Part shown: positions 34,056-37,727 of the stretch, piece by piece
Position numbering within the stretch: position 1 is the stretch's first letter
How the letters are laid out: each line of letters opens with the position of its first letter
Source: an uncultured Alphaproteobacteria bacterium
Lineage (GTDB): Bacteria; Pseudomonadota; Alphaproteobacteria; RF32; CAG-239
DNA length: 37,727 nt
Assembly (NCBI GenBank): GCA_944391695.1
Contig: CALXUO010000003.1
Coordinates: 1-37,727 of the forward strand
Direction of reading: 5' to 3'
Translations under genes and position numbers: made by a program
Notes under the pieces: model-generated
Seen by the model: only the letters and a program-made list of their open reading frames with translations
Database searches by the model: none
What the model was told of the DNA's origin: nothing

Positions 34056-35168
34056 ATGAAAAAATCAGTATTTGTGTTGTTTTGGGTAATGCTCGTTTTG
34101 CCTTGTGTCGGGCAGAGTGCAGAGCCTGAGTGGTTTGGTCGCGGGGAGCCGTTTTATGATGAAAATGGCAAATTATATACCGGAGTTGATGAAGGTGAAT
34201 TTTCTGACAAGACCAAGTTTAAAATTGCATATAAAGACGGAAAGGCAAACGGATTGGCCGAATTTTGGACTCCTGAGGGAATTTATATGCGGGTTAATAT
34301 GGTTAACGGTAAGGCCGAAGGAAAAATGGAAAAGCTTTCTTCCGAGGGAGTGGTGTTGTCAGAGTTTGATTTTAAGGACGGTTTTAGGGACGGAGAGCAA
34401 AGATCTTATGATGAAAACGGTAAATTAATACGCTTGACACATTACAGCAAAGGATTTGAAAACGGATTGCGCCAGGTTTTTGATGGAAACGACAATATGA
34501 TTGGCGAGGTAAATGTTGTTAACGGGCTTAAAGAGGGAAAAGCCAAGCGTTATTATACTTCAGGGAAGTTGTTGGAAGAAGTTGATTTTGTTCATGATAA
34601 AGAAGATGGTTTCCTTATCAGCTATCATGAAAACGGCCAGATATCGCAAAAGGTGGCAATGAAAGAAGGGCAGGTTGTCGGGGTGGTGTTGGAGTATTAT
34701 GATGACGGAAAGTTGTATGCCGAGACACCATATCAGAACGGAAAACGCAACGGTGAGGCCAAAATGTATTATAAAGACGGCAAGTTAAAAAGTGTGGTGC
34801 CTTATGTCAATAACCGAGAACACGGGGTGATTAGGGATTTTTATGAAGATGGTACGCTGGCTGCCGAAATTTCGGTCAGAAACGGAGTGCGCAACGGAAT
34901 GGATGTGAGATATTATCCTAACGGGCAGATTGAATCCGAGTATAATTATGAAGATGACAAAGTGACCGGAACCATGAGAGATTATGATGAAAACGGAAAT
35001 TTGGTGCGCAAAGCCGTTGGGTTTGAAGGATTTGCCGTTGAAGAGGAGGAAAATCCCCAGCAAAAACTTGAGGAAAGACGGTGGGTTTTGGCAGGAGTTT
35101 TGGTCGCAACGGCAATTGTCGGTTTGGGATTTGGGGTGTTAATGGCAAAAATCAGGTGGAGAAAGTAA
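34056..35168 (+). CDS. Secreted, membrane-anchored MORN_2 repeat protein 1
   Basis: This is a 370-residue exported repeat protein. The ATG at 34056 is chosen (GGTGAG about 5 bases upstream; earlier in-frame TTG and GTG overlap that site). A signal peptide (MKKSVFVLFWVMLVLPCVGQSA) is followed by about eleven 22-24-residue MORN_2-type units (about residues 45-315) with the motif Y-Y-x-x-G-x-L-x-x-E-x-x-(Y/F)-x-N-G-x-x-x-G, for example YYKDGKLKSVVPYVNNREHG and YYPNGQIESEYNYEDDKVTG. A C-terminal transmembrane helix (WVLAGVLVATAIVGLGFGVL) and a basic tail (AKIRWRK) follow, so the repeats should face the periplasm. MORN_2 proteins are often labelled YwqK-type antitoxins, a name not supported here. 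The second gene starts 1 base after this stop. Confidence 0.88.
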   Translation: MKKSVFVLFWVMLVLPCVGQSAEPEWFGRGEPFYDENGKLYTGVDEGEFSDKTKFKIAYKDGKANGLAEFWTPEGIYMRVNMVNGKAEGKMEKLSSEGVVLSEFDFKDGFRDGEQRSYDENGKLIRLTHYSKGFENGLRQVFDGNDNMIGEVNVVNGLKEGKAKRYYTSGKLLEEVDFVHDKEDGFLISYHENGQISQKVAMKEGQVVGVVLEYYDDGKLYAETPYQNGKRNGEAKMYYKDGKLKSVVPYVNNREHGVIRDFYEDGTLAAEISVRNGVRNGMDVRYYPNGQIESEYNYEDDKVTGTMRDYDENGNLVRKAVGFEGFAVEEEENPQQKLEERRWVLAGVLVATAIVGLGFGVLMAKIRWRK

Positions 35169-35169
35169 G

Positions 35170-36075
35170 ATGAAAAATTTGGTGTGGTTTTTGTTGGTAT
35201 ATGGAGCTTTGGTGAGTGCGGCCTCAGCTGATGAGCTTTCGGAAGCGCAAAATTTTGGTTCGACACTTAAGGATGGTGAAATAAAAAAAGATGAAAACGG
35301 AAATCCTTATAATGGCAGAGTGCGCGATAGACTAAGCAACGGTGTTATTGAGCTTGAATATAAAAACGGCTTGATTGATGGTCCGCTTGTTGTGGAATAT
35401 GATGATGGAGCTAGGTTAGAAACAAATATGAAAAACGGGCTTTATGACGGAAAATTGGTGGTGTATTATCCAAGCGGCAGGATATCTTCAGAATGTGAGT
35501 ATAAATTGGGTAAATGCGTAACTCCAGAGCTGGCATATTATGAAAGCGGTGCTTTGCTTTGGCAAAAAGATTGTACAAAAGGAGAATTTAGCGGTTTTGC
35601 CAGAAGCTATTATGAAAACGGGCAGATTGATTCCGAGTTTGAGATAAAAAACGGGGTGTCGGACGGAATATCCCAAAAATATGATGAAGACGGTAATTTG
35701 GCCTCAAAAATTAAATATGTAGGTGGCAAAAAGCAAGGTGTGGGATATGTGTATTATCCAAGTGGGGAGTTGCTTGCAGAAATAACTTTTGTTGATGATT
35801 TGGAAAACGGAAAAATTGTCGAATATTATGAAAGCGGCAAATTGCGCAGAGAATATGCAATGAAAGACGGACACCCCGAAGGAGAAAGCCGGGATTATTA
35901 TGAAAGCGGAAGGTTGTTTTCTACCGCAGAATTTAGAGATATGAAAACAAAGAATGCTAAATTTTATTATGATGAAACACCTTTGGCTAAACTTTGCTTG
36001 ATTTGGGGTGTGATAGTGTTTGCAGCAGCTTTTGGATTGGGTTTTGGCTGGGGTAAGTATCGGCGCAAAGCATAG
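35170..36075 (+). CDS. Secreted, membrane-anchored MORN_2 repeat protein 2
   Basis: This 301-residue paralogue of the preceding gene has the same plan. A signal peptide (MKNLVWFLLVYGALVSAASA, cut before DELSEA) leads into about eight to nine MORN_2 units (about residues 55-265), for example YYENGQIDSEFEIKNGVSDG and YYESGKLRREYAMKDGHPEG. A C-terminal transmembrane helix (LIWGVIVFAAAFGLGFGWG) ends in basic KYRRKA. Both proteins share the order signal peptide, repeats, helix containing GLGFG and basic tail, so the pair arose by tandem duplication, with one copy since losing or gaining repeats. GGAG precedes the ATG. It is followed 39 bases later by a small membrane protein gene. Confidence 0.87.
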   Translation: MKNLVWFLLVYGALVSAASADELSEAQNFGSTLKDGEIKKDENGNPYNGRVRDRLSNGVIELEYKNGLIDGPLVVEYDDGARLETNMKNGLYDGKLVVYYPSGRISSECEYKLGKCVTPELAYYESGALLWQKDCTKGEFSGFARSYYENGQIDSEFEIKNGVSDGISQKYDEDGNLASKIKYVGGKKQGVGYVYYPSGELLAEITFVDDLENGKIVEYYESGKLRREYAMKDGHPEGESRDYYESGRLFSTAEFRDMKTKNAKFYYDETPLAKLCLIWGVIVFAAAFGLGFGWGKYRRKA

Positions 36076-36114
36076 ACGATGTTGAATTTTGGTATAAATT
36101 GAAGGGAGAAGTTA

Positions 36115-36579
36115 ATGCAAAAATTAGATTTGAGTAAGGTGACCTGGAAAAACCTCTTTAATGAGATAAAATTGTGGTTTTGGTCGGGGCTTTATTGGTT
36201 GTTGGTTTGGTGTTTTGTTGATATGTTGTTGCAAAGCCCTTTCCTTTCCAAAAACTCGGCAACTTCGGTTAGTTTGCCATATATGGTAGGCGAGGTTTTG
36301 GGCGAACTTGTTGTTGCCTTTTTGCTTCCTTATGTGGTGGTGCTTATCTTGCGATTGGCGGTGAAATTAGTTGAATTATTTGTTGCTTTGTTTAGGGCTA
36401 AAAATGATGAAAATAAGAGTAAAAAATTGCCGCGGAAAAAAACACCTTGGTGGTTGGGGATTTTGCTGTTTGTTTTGGGATATGCCTTGTTGTGGAGAGC
36501 AAATATGAATTTTGCAGACGGTGATTTTGCTCAGCTTCCGGAGCAAAGCAATTTGGAGCAGACGGTAGAGATTAATTAG
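36115..36579 (+). CDS. Small integral membrane protein (154 aa), unrecognised
   Basis: Three hydrophobic segments are visible: about 23-41 (LWFWSGLYWLLVWCFVDMLL region), about 60-92 (a long stretch around GELVVAFLLPYVVVLILRLAVKLV, possibly two helices) and about 112-128 (WWLGILLFVLGYALLW). A basic loop (KNDENKSKKLPRKKTP) lies before the last helix and an acidic C-terminus follows. No signal peptide or catalytic motif is seen. GAAGGGAG precedes the ATG at 36115. The gene follows the MORN_2 pair by 39 bases with no terminator between, suggesting co-transcription. I do not recognise the family. Confidence 0.7.
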   Translation: MQKLDLSKVTWKNLFNEIKLWFWSGLYWLLVWCFVDMLLQSPFLSKNSATSVSLPYMVGEVLGELVVAFLLPYVVVLILRLAVKLVELFVALFRAKNDENKSKKLPRKKTPWWLGILLFVLGYALLWRANMNFADGDFAQLPEQSNLEQTVEIN

Positions 36580-36694
36580 CCGAAATAGAGGAAATCAATA
36601 TCAACTGTTTGGTTTATGCCTCCAAAATTAATGCTTGGGATTGCTAAAGAAAGCAAATGTTTGTGTTGGTATCAATAAACTTTGGGAGAAATAA

Positions 36695-37198
36695 ATGACA
36701 AGAAGTTTGATGATAAGTAAACGAACACTATTATATTTGTTGTGGTATTTATTTGTGGTTGTTATCGCCTCATTTATTTTTGATGTTATCTGGGGAAATA
36801 ATTCTCAAGGAGATAGTTGCAATGTTGCTCTTTGGAAGTATGGTGAACTCTATCAAGCATTGGATGAAAGGCCATGTGTTTTTACAAATGAATTTTATTT
36901 TGCCGCTTATATATCTTATCTGATATTATATCTTTTATTTGATTATGTCAGATGCAGAATAGTAGGTATGTCCCCTTCGGTATTGTGGCGAATAAGCGAA
37001 ATTGGCGTGGTATTCATCATCTATTGGCTAGGCAATGTATACAAATGGTCTGATTTTGTAATGGTTTATACGTCTTTGTTGGGCAGTTTACAATTTTTAT
37101 GGCCTTTTTTTGTTGTGGCAATTGTTGTAAAATATATAAGACCTAATGTAGTTTTATATTTATTGAGACTCATTATCTTAAGGAATCACGTCCGATGA
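36695..37198 (+). CDS. Integral membrane protein (167 aa), unrecognised
   Basis: Four transmembrane segments are likely: about 11-31 (LLYLLWYLFVVVIASFIFDVIW), 68-86 (FAAYISYLILYLLFDYV), 99-116 (RISEIGVVFIIYWLGNVY) and 120-150 (a long hydrophobic run ending FFVVAIVVKYI). Two cysteines (near residues 43 and 60) lie in the first non-membrane loop and might pair if periplasmic. GGGAG precedes the ATG. No family recognised. It is 115 bases after the previous membrane gene, an interval without a visible terminator. Its last codons overlap the frame of the lysozyme-like remnant, which reads on from 37182. Confidence 0.65.
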   Translation: MTRSLMISKRTLLYLLWYLFVVVIASFIFDVIWGNNSQGDSCNVALWKYGELYQALDERPCVFTNEFYFAAYISYLILYLLFDYVRCRIVGMSPSVLWRISEIGVVFIIYWLGNVYKWSDFVMVYTSLLGSLQFLWPFFVVAIVVKYIRPNVVLYLLRLIILRNHVR

Positions 37199-37505
37199 AG
37201 GAATTGTGCCATATGTTTATCTTGATACCATGTGTAAAAAAACAGTAGGAAAAGGAAAGAATGTAAATAAATGGGATATTTTTAGACAGGGAAACTACAT
37301 CACGTCCGATGGAACACCGGCAAATGAGGCGGAAAAACTTGATTGTTTTAATAAATTTGAACAAAAAACACATGAATTATGTGACGGGAAACCGGTTGTA
37401 GATGGTAAAATAATTAATTACAAACATTCGTTTATGAAGATAAAATCGCTATCTCATTATAAAAACGATAAAAAATCTTTATATAACAATGGCTTGCAAA
37501 AATAA
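37182..37505 (+). pseudogene. Lysozyme-like (GH24/T4-type) protein remnant
   Basis: Reading in frame from 37182 gives GITSDEGIVPYVYLDTM, then CKKTVGKGKNVNKWDIF and further on ITSDGTPANEAEKLDCF. Phage-type lysozymes show E-G, a few residues, Y-x-D-T-x-G-x-x-T-x-G-x-G; here the acidic Glu and the YLDT and TVGKGKN parts remain, while the Gly after DT is Cys. There is a stop at 37179-37181 and no ATG before the Glu. The only starts (GTG at 37206 with AAGGA 3 bases away, or ATG after DT) lie beyond that Glu. After about residue 65 the sequence no longer looks like the family. It is most simply a 5'-truncated, decayed gene of about 108 codons; a short expressed ORF (99 codons from 37206) is possible. 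Confidence 0.45.
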
Positions 37506-37515
37506 AAAATATATC

Positions 37516-37543
37516 TTGAAAATAGAAAAAATATATGTATGAT
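37516..37543 (+). promoter_or_regulatory. Promoter near the right edge
   Basis: TTGAAA (37516-37521), 16-base spacer, TATGAT (37538-37543). It directs transcription out of the window; the leader is about 170 bases. Confidence 0.45.
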
Positions 37544-37727
37544 ACTCTTATTAATACAACAAATAAATGAATATTTGCAATAAAATTTAACTTAATACCC
37601 TAAGTGACATTATGTTAAAAAAGAGACAAGGACTTTGACATCCTTGCCTTTCTATGTGCTGTGCTATACAGTTTTTGAACTCCGAAGTTATATTGTCGTG
37701 TTGTTTATTAAATTGGAGCGGTAAAAA
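37544..37727 (+). other. Leader of a gene starting just beyond the window
   Basis: No complete gene is seen in this stretch. It contains a 6-bp inverted repeat (CAAGGA/TCCTTG, about 37627-37646) preceded by a tiny ORF (ATG at 37613, MLKKRQGL). It ends with TTGGAG at 37713-37718 followed by 9 bases, exactly where an SD would sit for a start codon at about 37728. This suggests a gene beginning at the edge. Confidence 0.35.

Noticed and set aside
34056..36075. MORN_2 pair as a toxin-antitoxin system
   Set aside because: The YwqK-type antitoxin label exists for some MORN_2 proteins, but both products here are exported and anchored and no toxin gene is recognisable nearby.

Overview
The window comes from a low-to-moderate GC (by eye near 40 %) Gram-negative bacterium, most likely a host-associated or gut alphaproteobacterium. 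The evidence is KDO activation (KdsB) and an autotransporter (outer membrane), DUF2333 and DUF2336 proteins (families I know mainly from Alphaproteobacteria), and a valyl-tRNA synthetase of the archaeal type known from Rickettsia-like lineages. No tRNA, rRNA, CRISPR array or prophage module was seen. Most genes have good Shine-Dalgarno (SD) sites and several starts are TTG or GTG.

Layout. Positions 1-127 are the tail of an IS3-family insertion sequence: the transposase C-terminus and a probable terminal inverted repeat. A small Pro/Glu-rich ORF (164-289, -) follows. Positions 522-3788 (-) hold the translational GTPase TypA, a PfkB/adenosine-kinase-like enzyme and a 2[4Fe-4S] ferredoxin. HtpG (+) ends against a hypothetical gene (-). 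Positions 6530-10607 are a tightly overlapping run: MurJ lipid II flippase, DUF2333 membrane protein, Nfu-type Fe-S carrier and a secreted Bax-like glucosaminidase, which looks like an envelope or peptidoglycan operon. Positions 10681-15730 hold a DUF2336 protein, a GAF/HD-GYP phosphodiesterase, glyoxalase II, a short A24 prepilin peptidase and a bacterial voltage-gated cation channel. GroES-GroEL follow with their own promoter and terminator.

Positions 17875-22328 contain GlgX debranching enzyme, a HAD hydrolase, KdsB and a BioG-like (DUF452) esterase. A 1063-residue AIDA/pertactin-like autotransporter fills 22343-25534 (-). It is followed by a ketopantoate-reductase-like enzyme, ValRS and a second HAD hydrolase.

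The right-hand third (30162-37727) is the accessory part. It holds an unrecognised helical-repeat protein, two further unrecognised soluble proteins, a slipin/stomatin, a tandem pair of secreted membrane-anchored MORN_2 repeat proteins, two small integral membrane proteins and a decayed lysozyme-like fragment. It ends with a promoter, leader and SD for a gene that should begin just past the window.

The best candidates for undescribed biology are the MORN_2-pair/small-membrane-protein cluster, the 32-residue helical-repeat protein, the channel with a Gly-containing selectivity filter (TLDGWA) and the GroEL with a Cys/His tail. No complete known defence, secretion or mobile system was found.
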